Source of the DNA: Okeania sp034190295 | GTDB lineage: Bacteria; Cyanobacteriota; Cyanobacteriia; Cyanobacteriales; Microcoleaceae | Reading direction: 5' to 3' | DNA length: 64,000 bases | NCBI GenBank assembly: GCA_034190295.1 | Contig: JAXHSW010000023.1 | Coordinates: forward strand, 1 to 64,000 | Part shown: positions 49,880 through 58,987 of the stretch, piece by piece | Layout: each line of letters starts with the position of its first letter | How positions within the stretch are numbered: the first letter of the stretch is position 1 | Position numbers and translations under genes: made by a program | The notes under the pieces: model-generated | What the model was told of the DNA's origin: nothing | What the model saw: the letters and a program-made list of their open reading frames with translations, nothing else | The model's database searches: none

Positions 49880-51181
49880 TCAATATTTCTTCCCTCTTCC
49901 TTCTTCCTTCTTCTCTCTTCCTTCTTCCTTCTTCGATTGAATTAATTTTTCTGCTAATTTAATTCCTTCAGCTTTAGTAAAAATCTTCTCTTCAGCTCGT
50001 GCTATTTTAATTTCTGTTAATAGTTGACCAATTATCGGACTTTTAGGTAATTTTAGAGCTGCAATTAAATCATTTCCGTTCAACAAAGGTGTGGGATGAG
50101 CGACTGGATCTTCTGTATTAATATAACGTTGAATTAAACAATTAATTTCCTCTCTTGATATTCCTTTTGCCACTGCTACAACTGCTAGAGCAGGAAAATT
50201 TTTTCCTATCTCTTGAAATAAGAAAAATTGTTGTCTGACAGACATTTGAGAAATTTCTATTTCTGACAGTTTAGCTAAACCTTTAACAACTCCTATCGTA
50301 CTTCTAATTTCTGCATTGCTATACTTCAACCCCACCAACTCAACTTCCGCTTTTTCTGGCTCGGAATTAACTAATATTGCTAATTTAGCGATCGCCAATA
50401 AAGAGGTTTTGACTGTATCGCGCACCCCCCTTGCTAACTCATCCTTTAACTGAGACCAATTTTTTCCTAACTCCTCTGCTACTATTTCTACTTGTTTTGC
50501 TATTTCCCAATTTTCTCCCGCAGTAGAAAAATAACTAGAAAGTAAACCATCTTTCCAAGCTTTTTCTATCCAAACCATACCTTGGGGATGACTCAATAAA
50601 TAACCTAATTCTGTTTGAACTCTTTCTGCTGCAACTTGGTTAAGCAAAGGTGCAAACTCTCGAATAACTGTTTGAGTTTCCGGTGAAAGAACAAAACCTA
50701 ACTGTGCTGCTTGACGATATGCGCGTAATAGTCGGAGGGGGTCATCTCTGAGATTAGCAGACCTTACCATTCTAATCGTACCATCTTGCAAATCCTTCAG
50801 AGCATTAAATAAATCTATCACCTCATCATTAAAAGGATTATAAGCGATCGCATTTATGGTAAAATCTCGTCGCCATAAGTCTTCCTCCAGACTATTACCT
50901 TCAATTTCAGCAAAATCAACTGTAGTCCCCTTAAATACCACCCTAGCAATTTTTCGTTCGGCATCCAATACCACAAACCCTGCTTGATACTGTTTCGCAA
51001 TATTTCTAGCAATATTAACTGCTTGGTCGAAGAGAATAAAATCTAAATCCAAATAATCACTTTTGCGCTTCAGCAAAGCATCTCGCACAGATCCACCGAC
51101 CAAATAAACAGGTTGGGGCAACATTTCTCGGTCAAATGGCCAATTATTGGGAGATAAAGCAGAAAGGGAATTTATCGACAT
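49880..51181 (-). CDS. cca: CCA-adding tRNA nucleotidyltransferase
   Basis: About 433 residues from ATG 51179-51181 (an in-frame TTG at 51196 would add five). Class II nucleotidyltransferase/poly(A) polymerase fold: VYLVGGSVRDALL, LDLDF (catalytic Asp-x-Asp), the RRDFTINAIAYN segment, RMVRSANLRDDPLRLLRAYR and a helical tRNA-binding body. It adds or repairs the 3' CCA of tRNAs; some cyanobacteria split CC- and A-adding between two such enzymes, so A-only or CC-only activity cannot be excluded. The last 17 residues (KKEEGREKKEEGRGKKY) are translated from a heptanucleotide CTTCTTC repeat tract at 49885-49935, giving an artificial-looking charged tail. Confidence 0.92.
   Translation of the reverse strand: MSINSLSALSPNNWPFDREMLPQPVYLVGGSVRDALLKRKSDYLDLDFILFDQAVNIARNIAKQYQAGFVVLDAERKIARVVFKGTTVDFAEIEGNSLEEDLWRRDFTINAIAYNPFNDEVIDLFNALKDLQDGTIRMVRSANLRDDPLRLLRAYRQAAQLGFVLSPETQTVIREFAPLLNQVAAERVQTELGYLLSHPQGMVWIEKAWKDGLLSSYFSTAGENWEIAKQVEIVAEELGKNWSQLKDELARGVRDTVKTSLLAIAKLAILVNSEPEKAEVELVGLKYSNAEIRSTIGVVKGLAKLSEIEISQMSVRQQFFLFQEIGKNFPALAVVAVAKGISREEINCLIQRYINTEDPVAHPTPLLNGNDLIAALKLPKSPIIGQLLTEIKIARAEEKIFTKAEGIKLAEKLIQSKKEEGREKKEEGRGKKY
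49885..49935. repeat. Heptanucleotide tract inside the 3' end of the CCA-enzyme gene
   Basis: TTCCCTCTTCCTTCTTCC repeats with 7-bp spacing lie in the coding region and encode the Lys/Glu-rich tail. Loss or gain of one unit (7 bp) would change the frame and the end of the protein. Confidence 0.85.
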
Positions 51182-51344
51182 TGGTAAAAAAATCAAGTGA
51201 ACTTCTCTGTAATTAGACTTTCTGAGTAGGAAATCATACAGGATAAAATTAATTTGGGCTAGAATATAAATTCATCAAATCATTAAAATAGGCAATTATT
51301 GCATCAATTAAGATTAGAGTTGAGCATCAAAGAGGTACTGACAA

Positions 51345-51593
51345 ATGTGTATTTGTATTAACTGCCACTATGTAGATCGGTGTGTCACCTATCATGCTGT
51401 AGAAACTCAGCACGAACAACTTCATTTAACAGAAAATCCAGATTTTGACCCGGTTGAACCTACAATCAATGTTAACATTCGTCCTCAAAATAATGAAATT
51501 GAAATGGAGTGGGATGTTGTTGGTTGTGAAAGTTTTAAAGAAGAAATGGGCAAATGGGCAAAATTAAGACCAGGTGAACTTATCCCTACTTAA
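51345..51593 (+). CDS. ycf34: Ycf34 family iron-sulfur protein
   Basis: 82 residues, matching Ycf34 of cyanobacteria and red-algal plastids in length and sequence: MCICINCHYVDRCVTYHAVE, then HLTENPDFDP and PTINVNI. The cysteines Cys2, Cys4, Cys7 and Cys13 form the conserved cluster that binds an iron-sulfur centre in Synechocystis Ycf34, where the protein is tied to photosynthetic electron transport. Cys61 (VVGCESF) is also conserved in my recollection. It is divergent from the CCA-enzyme gene, a neighbourhood often seen in cyanobacteria. GAGGTACTGACAA before the ATG holds a good Shine-Dalgarno. Confidence 0.95.
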   Translation: MCICINCHYVDRCVTYHAVETQHEQLHLTENPDFDPVEPTINVNIRPQNNEIEMEWDVVGCESFKEEMGKWAKLRPGELIPT

Positions 51594-52079
51594 AGTAATT
51601 CTAATTCTTGATTTCCCCTTCTTTATTATAAATAGAGGGGGGTTCAACAATTAATAATTAATAAGTAAGAGATATAGCAATTCCCAAAAAGCGTGAGATA
51701 CAAAATGCGTTTGCTTTAGGCAACAGGGAAGAAAAATCAAAGTACCTCACACTTACTAAAAAACACTATAGTACAGAAAATAATGACTGTAATGGTGCTG
51801 CAAATATTCGATTAAAAAGCAACCTGAATTGGTTTATCCCTTATTTTTTGACCTAAAAATAAAGTAAGCATTTCCTGCGGAATGCTGCGCAAACAGCAAT
51901 AAAAATGAATCAAACAAGTATTTGCTTAACTTCTACTACATTTTTTAATAAATAATTGAAGCACAAAAAAAACGAGTTTAAATTGTCTACTAAAGGCAAT
52001 AAAGCTGAAAGCTGAAAGCTGAACGCTGAATGCTTACAAAATAAATAATAAAAATCTTTATTTATCTATTTTTATTCTA
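51594..52079. other. Intergenic region, no gene seen
   Basis: 486 bp with a GCGTGAGATACAAAATGCGT element (about 51691-51710) similar to 6415-6432, a GCATTTCCTGCGGAATGCTG element (about 51869-51888) and AAAGCTGAAAGCTGAACGCT tandem repeats (about 52008-52030) before the kinase gene. Confidence 0.5.
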
Positions 52080-53828
52080 ATGAGTTATTGCTACTTTCCT
52101 TCCTGCAAAAATCCGCAAAATCCTACTAAGGCTGAATTTTGTCTGAGTTGCAACTCACCATTGTTACTAATTCCTCCACTAAGTGCTGAAGATGAAAAAA
52201 TAGAAACAAATAAAATTATTCCTTCGCCAGATAATAATCTTAAAATAGCTAACCAATCTCGCTACCGTATTCTTAAATTAATTGGGCAAGGTGGTTTTGG
52301 TAGAACTTTTTTAGCAGTAGATGAAAAAAATTCTATTCGACAAGTTTGTGTAATTAAACAGTTTTTTCCTCAGAATACAAATTATTACCATTATGACCAA
52401 AATTCTCTTCAATCTTCAGAAAAAAATTCTGGCAGTGAGTCTCTTCAAGTAAAGACAAAAACTCAAAAAGCTTCAGAATTATTCCAGCAAGAAGCACAAC
52501 AGTTAAAAACTCTAGGTATTCATTCTCAAATACCCAAACTGCTGACTTATTTTCAAAAGGATGGGCAACAATATCTAGTTCAAGAATATATTGAAGGCAA
52601 AAATCTCGCTCAAGAATTAACAGAAAAAGGTGTCTTTACTGAAGCGAAAATTCGGGAATTGTTAAATGATTTATTGCCAGTATTACAGTTTGTACATAAG
52701 TCCAAAGTTATTCATCGAGATATTAAGCCAGAAAATATTATTCGTCGCACTACTGGTCAACTGGTTTTAGTAGATTTTGGTGCTGCTAAGTTAGTAGAAA
52801 AAAAAGGTTTACCTCAAACTGGAACTATTATTGGCAGTGCTGCTTATACCGCTCCCGAACAACTTATGGGTAAAGCAGTTTTTGCCAGCGATCTTTATAG
52901 TTTGGGTATTACTTGTATTCATCTTTTGACTCAAGTTTCACCTTTTGACTTATTTGATAGTAGAAATAGTAAGTGGGTATGGCGAGATTATTTAAAAATG
53001 CCTGTTAGTAAAGAACTCGGTCTAATTTTAGACAAGATGTTGGAAGGTGCTACAAATCGGCGTTATCATTCTGCCATTGCTATTATTAGACATCTTAACC
53101 CTCAGTCTAATTATATGGAAAATGTTTATTTTTCTCCTTCTTCAGCAGTGCCGAAAAAATTGACTGAGCAAGCAGAAATTAGACGGGAGTTGCAGGAAGT
53201 TTTGGCTAATGAGTCGGTTAAAATTCAGGTGAGTCGTGTCAAAAAAACTTTGACTGTTGTGATTAGTAGAAATCCAGGAAAAAAGACTAATTATGCTCAA
53301 ATTTTAAAGACCATTTCTGCGAAGTTAACTGATTTAAGATTGCAAAATATAGATAAGGTTAAATTACTAGGTAAGCTTCAGGGTAAGACTGTGCCAGAGT
53401 GGCAAAAAATATTGAAAATGGATCGTAAAGCTAGGTGGAAAAACCAAATTTTGAGATTACAAAAAAATGAGCATTTTGTGAGGCTTTCGCAGTTAGGAAC
53501 TCATAATTTTTGGTTGGCTAGATTTAAGGAAAAAGAATTTTGGTTAGATGCTTTGATGTTTGCTTTTGCTTGGTTTATTTTTGGCTATCGGATAATTATT
53601 TGGCATCCGATAATGGCTGTTATAATTGCATCAGTTTTTATTACGGTTAAGCATCAGGTTGGAAAACAGAATAAATTGGCGACTAATAATTTATTTTCTA
53701 CCGTGGCAACAGTATTTTTAATCGTGGGTTTGTTAGGAGGGAAATTATGGATTTATGATATTTTTGGGTTGCTTTTAGGTTGCTTATTTGTGGCTTTACC
53801 AATATTTTATGCTAGAGAGGAAAGATAA
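52080..53828 (+). CDS. Zinc-ribbon Ser/Thr protein kinase with C-terminal membrane helices
   Basis: 582 residues. A four-cysteine ribbon opens the protein (Cys4, Cys9, Cys21, Cys24), as in cyanobacterial kinases of the SpkB kind, where it is proposed to sense redox state. The kinase domain (about 62-340) has GQGGFGRTF, a VIKQF lysine, catalytic HRDIKPEN with Asp214, and DFGAAK. A region of about 370-470 has the pattern LQEVLANESVKIQVSRVKKT typical of such kinases. Three to four membrane helices (about 480-575) anchor the C-terminus. Expected to phosphorylate proteins near the membrane. Upstream AT-rich leader, no Shine-Dalgarno. Confidence 0.92.
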   Translation: MSYCYFPSCKNPQNPTKAEFCLSCNSPLLLIPPLSAEDEKIETNKIIPSPDNNLKIANQSRYRILKLIGQGGFGRTFLAVDEKNSIRQVCVIKQFFPQNTNYYHYDQNSLQSSEKNSGSESLQVKTKTQKASELFQQEAQQLKTLGIHSQIPKLLTYFQKDGQQYLVQEYIEGKNLAQELTEKGVFTEAKIRELLNDLLPVLQFVHKSKVIHRDIKPENIIRRTTGQLVLVDFGAAKLVEKKGLPQTGTIIGSAAYTAPEQLMGKAVFASDLYSLGITCIHLLTQVSPFDLFDSRNSKWVWRDYLKMPVSKELGLILDKMLEGATNRRYHSAIAIIRHLNPQSNYMENVYFSPSSAVPKKLTEQAEIRRELQEVLANESVKIQVSRVKKTLTVVISRNPGKKTNYAQILKTISAKLTDLRLQNIDKVKLLGKLQGKTVPEWQKILKMDRKARWKNQILRLQKNEHFVRLSQLGTHNFWLARFKEKEFWLDALMFAFAWFIFGYRIIIWHPIMAVIIASVFITVKHQVGKQNKLATNNLFSTVATVFLIVGLLGGKLWIYDIFGLLLGCLFVALPIFYAREER

Positions 53829-54348
53829 TTAGGGTTTGCTGAAAAAAGCAAAGTGTGGAGACCCACCCCTAACCCCTCCCAGGAGGGGAAGTGTGGGAAG
53901 ACAGAAAAAGTAGGAGGAATAATTGTTCTTTGATTTTTCTTCCCCCCTCACCCCAAAATTCTCACTTTTTGAGGGTAAGTGAATTGAAACAGGCGTACTT
54001 TTTTCGATTCTAAAAAGGCTAAAACTTTTGTTGACCAGTGCTTTGAGATTAGATCGGTAGAGCAATAATTAGGGTTTGCTGAAAAAGTCTTTTTAAGGAG
54101 GTAGAAAATATTTATCAAAATAACATGGGTCTAAAACCCCACCTTTTAAGGCGCAATATTTTTGAGCGAAGCTCAAATCCCCTATTTCCCTTCCTGGGAG
54201 GGGTTAGGGGTGGGTTGACTTCTGACTTCTGACTTCGTTAACACCCCTGGTATAAAAGTTGATTTTACCCAAAAATAAAGTTAATATTCCTTCTTACTTC
54301 TTCTTTCTTCCTTCTTACTTCTTCCCTCTTCCTTCTTCCTTCAAAAAA
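53829..54348. other. Repeat region with two copies of a possible IS end
   Basis: ATAATTAGGGTTTGCTGAAA occurs at about 53826-53845 and 54066-54085 in the same orientation, possibly IS-terminus relics. G-rich dispersed repeats lie at 53862-53889 and 54189-54217, a CAAAATAACATGGGTCTAAA / ACCCCACCTTTTAAGGCGCA block between, and a heptanucleotide tract at 54285-54342. Open frames here are repeat translations. Confidence 0.55.
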
Positions 54349-54999
54349 ATGACAAATACAGAGAAAAAATACGGTTTAGGAATTCATACAAGTAGTCCGG
54401 AATTAGGTTTAGCTATTACTAATTTTGCTGGAGATATTCGCAGGCAAACTTGGAATTTAGGGCGAGACTTATCTACTCATTTACATCAGAAATTGCAGGA
54501 ATTTGTACCACCTCAAACTTGGCAGGATTTAAACTTTATTGCTGTTGCTAAAGGTCCAGGAAGTTTTACTGGTACTCGTATAGGTATAGTAACTGCTAGA
54601 ACTTTAGCTCAACAGTTAAATATTCCACTATTCGCAATTTCAACCTTAGCAGCAGTAGCTTGGTCAAATAAAAATCAACACCAGGATTTATCTCTACAAA
54701 TGCCAGCTCAAAGAAATCAGTTATTCACAGCTATTTATCAAATTGAAGAAATTGGTATAAATCCTCTTTTAGAAGAAACACTAATGACTCCAGAAGTATG
54801 GGAAAAAACTTTGAATAACTGGAAAAATTCATATCAGTTAATTAAGGTAGAAAATGGTTTAGGAAGTTCTGTTTTAAATCTATTAGAATTAGCTCATTTA
54901 GAATGGCAAAAAGGAAAGCGATCGCATTGGTCTGAAGCTTTACCTTTTTATGGACAACATCCCGTTCTTGAGCGGGAGAGTAGGGGAGTAGGGAAATAG
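54349..54999 (+). CDS. tsaB: tRNA threonylcarbamoyladenosine biosynthesis protein TsaB
   Basis: 216 residues from ATG 54349. Actin-like ASKHA fold: LGIHTSSPELGLAI replaces the usual ILAIDTS opening, then VAKGPGSFTGTRIGIVTART, the conserved TsaB signature, and LFAISTLAAVAW. TsaB is the scaffold partner of TsaD and TsaE in making t6A37 on ANN-decoding tRNAs. The longer frame from about 54259 is rejected because its first 30 residues are a translated heptanucleotide repeat (PSYFFFLPSYFFPLPSSF). The last residues (ERESRGVGK) are translated from a GAGTAGGGGAGTAGGG repeat after the natural end near GQHPVLER. Confidence 0.93.
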   Translation: MTNTEKKYGLGIHTSSPELGLAITNFAGDIRRQTWNLGRDLSTHLHQKLQEFVPPQTWQDLNFIAVAKGPGSFTGTRIGIVTARTLAQQLNIPLFAISTLAAVAWSNKNQHQDLSLQMPAQRNQLFTAIYQIEEIGINPLLEETLMTPEVWEKTLNNWKNSYQLIKVENGLGSSVLNLLELAHLEWQKGKRSHWSEALPFYGQHPVLERESRGVGK

Positions 55000-55127
55000 G
55001 GGAGGTGTGGGGAGAGAGGGAAGTTTTGAGCCATTTTTAGTCTTAAACTTTACCTTACTATCCTGAAATTTGCTGAAGCGATCGATCCATATAGCATTAT
55101 TTTTAGGAATTAGTCTCATACTCCTGA

Positions 55128-55292
55128 CTATTTTTCTTTCTGCGTATCATCATTTTTTTGCTTTTTGCAATTTGCCTCATTATTTGCCTCTATTTCTGCT
55201 TTTGCACTTTCTTTTTCTTCCATTTTTTCTTGCCAGTCATTCAGTTGGTTGAAAAGTTTTTGATTAATATTAAATACTTGTTTTTCAGACAT
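55128..55292 (-). CDS. Small charged protein of 54 residues
   Basis: An uninterrupted frame from ATG 55290-55292: MSEKQVFNINQKLFNQLNDW, then QEKMEEKESAKAEIEANNEA and a Lys-rich end (KKQKNDDTQKEK). A good Shine-Dalgarno (GAGGT at 55300-55304 on the minus strand) sits seven bases before the start, which favours a real gene over the hydrophobic frame on the other strand. It is helical, highly charged, with one cysteine and no membrane segment; function unknown. Its neighbours are TsaB (convergent) and a MAPEG protein on the same strand 300 bp upstream. Confidence 0.65.
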   Translation of the reverse strand: MSEKQVFNINQKLFNQLNDWQEKMEEKESAKAEIEANNEANCKKQKNDDTQKEK

Positions 55293-55345
55293 TATTTTTA
55301 CCTCATATATTTATGAAAAAAATTGAAAATAGATAGATACTATCT

Positions 55346-55594
55346 TTACCGAATAATTAAGGTTTAAAGCCTCTCCTTTAAAGGAGAAAAAAGCGGTCGT
55401 TCGCAACAGCGGAACGGAGTTCTATCTTCAAAGCGAACCGTAGGGTGGGATGGCGGAACGCGGAGCGGGTCTGCAAGAGCGGGTCTCCTCGCTGGCCGAC
55501 CATCGACCAAGAGAAGAAAAAATTTTGATGATTAGTCAATCCTCTTCTTTTTAAGGAGAGGTAATTATTAATTATTAATTATTAATTATTGATT
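55346..55594. repeat. Dispersed hairpin repeat (reverse copy) with GC-rich insert
   Basis: TTACCGAATAATTAAGGTTT, CTCTCCTTTAAAGGAG, then a GC-rich block at about 55393-55505 (GGAACGCGGAGCGGGTCTGC), then GATTAGTCAATCCTCTTCTT and TAATTATTAATTATTAATT. The insert resembles the element at about 9040-9130 and splits an otherwise standard copy. Confidence 0.7.
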
Positions 55595-55598
55595 ATAG

Positions 55599-56012
55599 CT
55601 ATGAAATAGTTTTCCACAGGGGTAGTAAAATCCCTACCAAAGCACCTATCAATAAAGTTATAATAGCTAAAGAACTAATGCCAAAACCTAAAGTTCGTTT
55701 CTCAGCCGCCTGATAATAACCCCAAGCAAATAAAATTCGTCCCACCACCCAAACTGTGCCAATACCAGCACCCCATAGTGGGTTAATAAACAGAGAAAAA
55801 AGCCACAAAGACGGTAAAAATAAAATTATTTGTTCTACAGTATTTTGTTGTACTCTTAATACTCGTTCAAAATTTGGCTCTCCAGTCATTTGAGGAGGCG
55901 TAATATTGTATTTTGCTCTAGCTCTACCAACATTAATAGTCACAACAAAATACATTAATAAAGAGATAACTGTTATTAAACCCGGCCATATAATTTCTTG
56001 TGTTTCTAGCAT
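55599..56012 (-). CDS. MAPEG family membrane protein
   Basis: About 137 residues with four membrane helices (about 8-28, 55-80, 84-105, 110-132). The MAPEG signature is clear: EPNFERVLRVQQNTVEQ after helix one, then FLPSLWLF and ILFAWGYYQAAEKR. The family contains microsomal glutathione S-transferases and leukotriene synthase relatives; bacterial members use glutathione in detoxification or have unknown roles. ATG 56012 is preferred; a GTG at 56057 would add fifteen residues, part of which spans a HIP1 site. The 3' end abuts a hairpin repeat. Confidence 0.88.
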   Translation of the reverse strand: MLETQEIIWPGLITVISLLMYFVVTINVGRARAKYNITPPQMTGEPNFERVLRVQQNTVEQIILFLPSLWLFSLFINPLWGAGIGTVWVVGRILFAWGYYQAAEKRTLGFGISSLAIITLLIGALVGILLPLWKTIS

Positions 56013-56192
56013 AGCGATCGCTTTTGAAAGATTATTGATTGAGGGAACTTTATTCACATAATAGTTTTGATGTTTATTTTTGACAAGTAGGCGATCGCTG
56101 CCATTTTATTCTGAATTCTATAATAGAGATAAGAAGAAAGAAGGTAATTAGTTATTTTAGGAGAGAATAAATAAGGTTGATTATTGATATTC

Positions 56193-56310
56193 TCAGGACT
56201 TACGCAAATTAACCTTTAAAACGCCATAAGTAGGGGCGAATGGCATTGGCGTTCCGCCAAGCTCCGAATTGCGCCCTCACTCTATTTAGTTTCCGTGCGT
56301 AAGTCCTGAT
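56193..56310. mobile_element. MITE of the ATCAGGACTTACGCA family, expanded copy
   Basis: TCAGGACTTACGCA at the left and TGCGTAAGTCCTGAT at the right. About 23 bp longer than the 95-bp copy because of GGCGTTCCGCCAAGCTCCGA in the middle. Confidence 0.85.
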
Positions 56311-56412
56311 TCTGTTGTTTCTCCTGCGGAGTGCTACACAAACAGATATTCCATATAGCAGTCGAAGGAAAGGCGTTGTTCAACATTCACACTTAACTAA
56401 AAGGTTCTGCAT

Positions 56413-56533
56413 TTACCAAAAAGTTGTGGGTCTGCGCCTCCCCTTTTAAGGGGATAAAAAAAAGAGCATATTCCTTATATCAAGCCTCCTTATTGCAGAG
56501 GTACTAATAACTGATAACTGATAACTGAAATGA
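56413..56533. repeat. Dispersed hairpin repeat (reverse copy)
   Basis: TTACCAAAAAGTTGTGGGTC, GCCTCCCCTTTTAAGGGGAT, AAAAAAAAGAGC, ATCAAGCCTCCTTATTGCAG and TGATAACTGATAACTG. Sister of 45975-46092. Confidence 0.8.
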
Positions 56534-57159
56534 CAGCATCTGAGTCAACTAATCATCAAAAAATCTACTGAACTCTTAAGTTCTTCATCAAATCTTCACA
56601 TAAAGTCAAGTAATTCCATAGTATGATTAGCGGTTATGGCCTCATCTAGTTTTTATACTTAATTTGGCTGATAAAGATTAGTTATGTATAGTACTAAGAT
56701 TGTAATAGGGGAAAGCAATCTACAAGAGCAGGATGGCAGAAATAACTAACCTGTTACAAAATCCTAAAAGCCTTACCAATCAATACTTTTGAGGGCGCCA
56801 TTCGGAGCTTGGCGTTAGCCAATGCCATTCGCCCCTACGACTTTTGACTTTTAACTTCCGCGTAGTGGCACTAGAGCGAGTATTACAAAATTTAATCTGT
56901 ATTTCAAATTTTACCTAATTCATCACATATATATTTTTTTAGGTAAATACAGACATTAAACATATTTTTATATTAGCTCATTTTACTATCAGAATCTCAA
57001 CAATCTTGGTCTAATAAATACGTTCAAAATTGCAATTCAATTCTTATTGAAATATCTATTCTACTAAGCTAAATATAATTATCAACTATCGCAAAAATAT
57101 ACTTTATTGAAGAACAAGTTAGATGAATTTCTAATTAATTTTAGAGGGGATTTTTAAGA

Positions 57160-58404
57160 ATGTCAAGTTATAATTTAAACTCTTTATCAAGCAATAATAA
57201 TCCTAAATATGCCAAACAAGAACAGCGACTTTATCAGCATTTACAAGATTTAGCTCGTCAACAAGACCCCGAAGAATCAATTGGTAATTTTAGGACTCTA
57301 TTTATTGATGCTTCTGAGTATTTTATCCCCGAAATATGGCAGACAATGGAAACAATTATTGATGCCGATCCTGATGAAGAAGAATTTCATAATATCCTCA
57401 ATAGAAGTTGCTATATATTAATTAACCGTTGGTTACAAAACCCACAACTGCAAAAATCAATTCCAGAGTTAGTAAATTTATTCCAGTTAAAGCCAAATGG
57501 CCTCCCCTCTTGTTGGACTTCTAAACGCATACGCACTTTAATTCGCAGTTTTACTGAGACTGAAAAATATGTTGCCTTACAACGTTTGGCTAAGATGTTT
57601 ATCAGAGAAGTTCAAGAAAATACAAAAATTGTAGACCGGAAGTTAGAAAAATTAATCGATCGATATCCATACCTATATGAATGTTGTTTTATCAATAATG
57701 AGAGTACTGATGAAGAGCAACAAGAAATTCAAATAATTAGACAAAAAAAACAGCAAAAATATGAAATAGATTTGTCTAAATATATCACTTATCAAAAATT
57801 GCCCAGAAAAAGTAATTCTGTTGAAAATCCTACTTTAATGAAAAACGAAGAATTGAATAAAGCAGTTAAGTATTTTACAAAAAAAGTTCATGGTAGCCAA
57901 ACATTACGAGACCAAGCTCAACAGTTTAAAACTTATTGCGATCTAACTTGTTCTTATCGTACTTTTAAAGATGGGCTATATGAATACTTAACTGATACAA
58001 TTGACTATGGTTATGGTAAACGTCAATTTAATCGCAAATTATATCATAAATTACAAAATACTTTGCCCGATAGTAATACTCAAAAACCCAATGATTCTCT
58101 AATTTTAGGTACTTGCAAAAAAATGTTAGATTTTCTTGTTGTGGAGAGTATTGAACAACCAAAACATTTTGTTTTTTATGACCTGATTAATAATCTTGGG
58201 GCGACAATAGTAATTGGTATGTTGTTGAAGATTGTATTATTTTGTCAACAAGCTAAACCTTATTTAGAACAAAGATTTTCTATTCTGTTTAATCATTATC
58301 AAGGAGCTACCACTGGTAAAGTTTGGTGGTTAGTGAAGTCAATGGAAACTCTTAATGTTGCTTTTAGCACTAACTTAGGAGGGATAAACCTATGCTGTTT
58401 TTAA
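57160..58404 (+). CDS. Conserved cyanobacterial protein of unknown function
   Basis: 414 residues, not assigned to a known domain. Features: SIGNFRTLFIDASEY and PEIWQTMETIIDADPDEEEF near the start, a mostly helical and charged middle with an unusually Gln/Lys-rich stretch (about 185-205), and a C-terminal 90 residues that are more hydrophobic (FYDLINNLGATIVIGMLLKI), possibly one membrane-associated helix. I recall similar proteins in other filamentous cyanobacteria, without a function. A strong GAGGGG Shine-Dalgarno at 57144-57149 fixes the ATG. Single gene with a long AT-rich leader; G-rich repeats begin about 150 bp after the stop. Confidence 0.75.
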   Translation: MSSYNLNSLSSNNNPKYAKQEQRLYQHLQDLARQQDPEESIGNFRTLFIDASEYFIPEIWQTMETIIDADPDEEEFHNILNRSCYILINRWLQNPQLQKSIPELVNLFQLKPNGLPSCWTSKRIRTLIRSFTETEKYVALQRLAKMFIREVQENTKIVDRKLEKLIDRYPYLYECCFINNESTDEEQQEIQIIRQKKQQKYEIDLSKYITYQKLPRKSNSVENPTLMKNEELNKAVKYFTKKVHGSQTLRDQAQQFKTYCDLTCSYRTFKDGLYEYLTDTIDYGYGKRQFNRKLYHKLQNTLPDSNTQKPNDSLILGTCKKMLDFLVVESIEQPKHFVFYDLINNLGATIVIGMLLKIVLFCQQAKPYLEQRFSILFNHYQGATTGKVWWLVKSMETLNVAFSTNLGGINLCCF

Positions 58405-58554
58405 TGATTTATTCTGCTTCCTGCCAATATTAAATTTATAGTAGTTCATTTTATTAATTCTAATAGTTATAAAAATTTGTAAATTGTGACAATAACTTAT
58501 TTTTCATAATTAATTTGAGAATTTCCTTACCCATCAAAATAGTTGAGGTATGGA

Positions 58555-58987
58555 ACTCCCCCCCTGATTCCGTTCTCCCTCTTATTCCCCTCCTGGGAGG
58601 GGTTAGGGGTGGGTTAGGTCCCCCTCCAGTCCCCCTCTTATTCCCCTCCTGGGAGGGGTTAGGGGTGGGTTAGATCCGCCTCCAGTCCGCCTCCAGTCCC
58701 CCTCTTATTCCCCTCCTGGGAGGGGTTAGGGGTGGGTTAGGTCCCCCTCCAGTCCCCCTCCAGTCTCCCTCTTATTCCCCTCCTGGGAGGGGTTAGGGGT
58801 GGGTTAGGTCCGCCTCCAGTCCCCCTCCAGTCCCCCTCCAGTCCCCCTCTTATTCCCCTCCTGGGAGGGGTTAGGGGTGGGTTAGATCCCCCTCCAGTCC
58901 CCCTCCAGTCCCCCTCTTATTCCCCTCCTGGGAGGGGTTAGGGGTGGGTTGGGTTAGGTTAGGGGTGGGTTGGGTTAGTGGGTTAAG
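58555..58987 (+). repeat. Array of six G-rich hairpin repeats
   Basis: Six copies of CCCCTCCTGGGAGGGG followed by TTAGGGGTGGGTT, separated by CCCCCTCCAGTCCCCCTC spacers of variable number, then degenerate GGGTTAGGTTAGGGGTGGG copies. The array ends inside the last codons of the DUF559 gene. The single repeat occurs elsewhere at 1181-1209, 2392-2420, 53862-53889 and 54189-54217. Confidence 0.92.

Larger units (their letters stand above)
56013..57159. other. Long intergenic region with MITE and hairpin repeats
   Basis: 1.1 kb. MITE variant at 56193-56310, TTCTCCTGCGGAGTGCTACA element (about 56320-56339), hairpin repeat at 56413-56533, GGGCGCCATTCGGAGCTTGG / GTTAGCCAATGCCATTCGCC block (about 56791-56835), then a 300-bp AT-rich leader to the next gene. 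No gene is seen. Confidence 0.55.

Noticed and set aside
53829..54065. 78-residue minus-strand frame after the kinase gene
   Set aside because: Half of it is the G-rich dispersed repeat (LPLLGGVRGG); the rest matches nothing I know. At most a relic.
55070..55252. Hydrophobic plus-strand frame resembling a small membrane protein
   Set aside because: It is antisense to a better small gene with a clear Shine-Dalgarno; hydrophobicity follows from the complement of Lys/Glu codons.
58555..58987. Possible CRISPR array
   Set aside because: Repeats are palindromic and G-rich, spacers are themselves repeats (CCCCCTCCAGTC), and no cas genes lie nearby.
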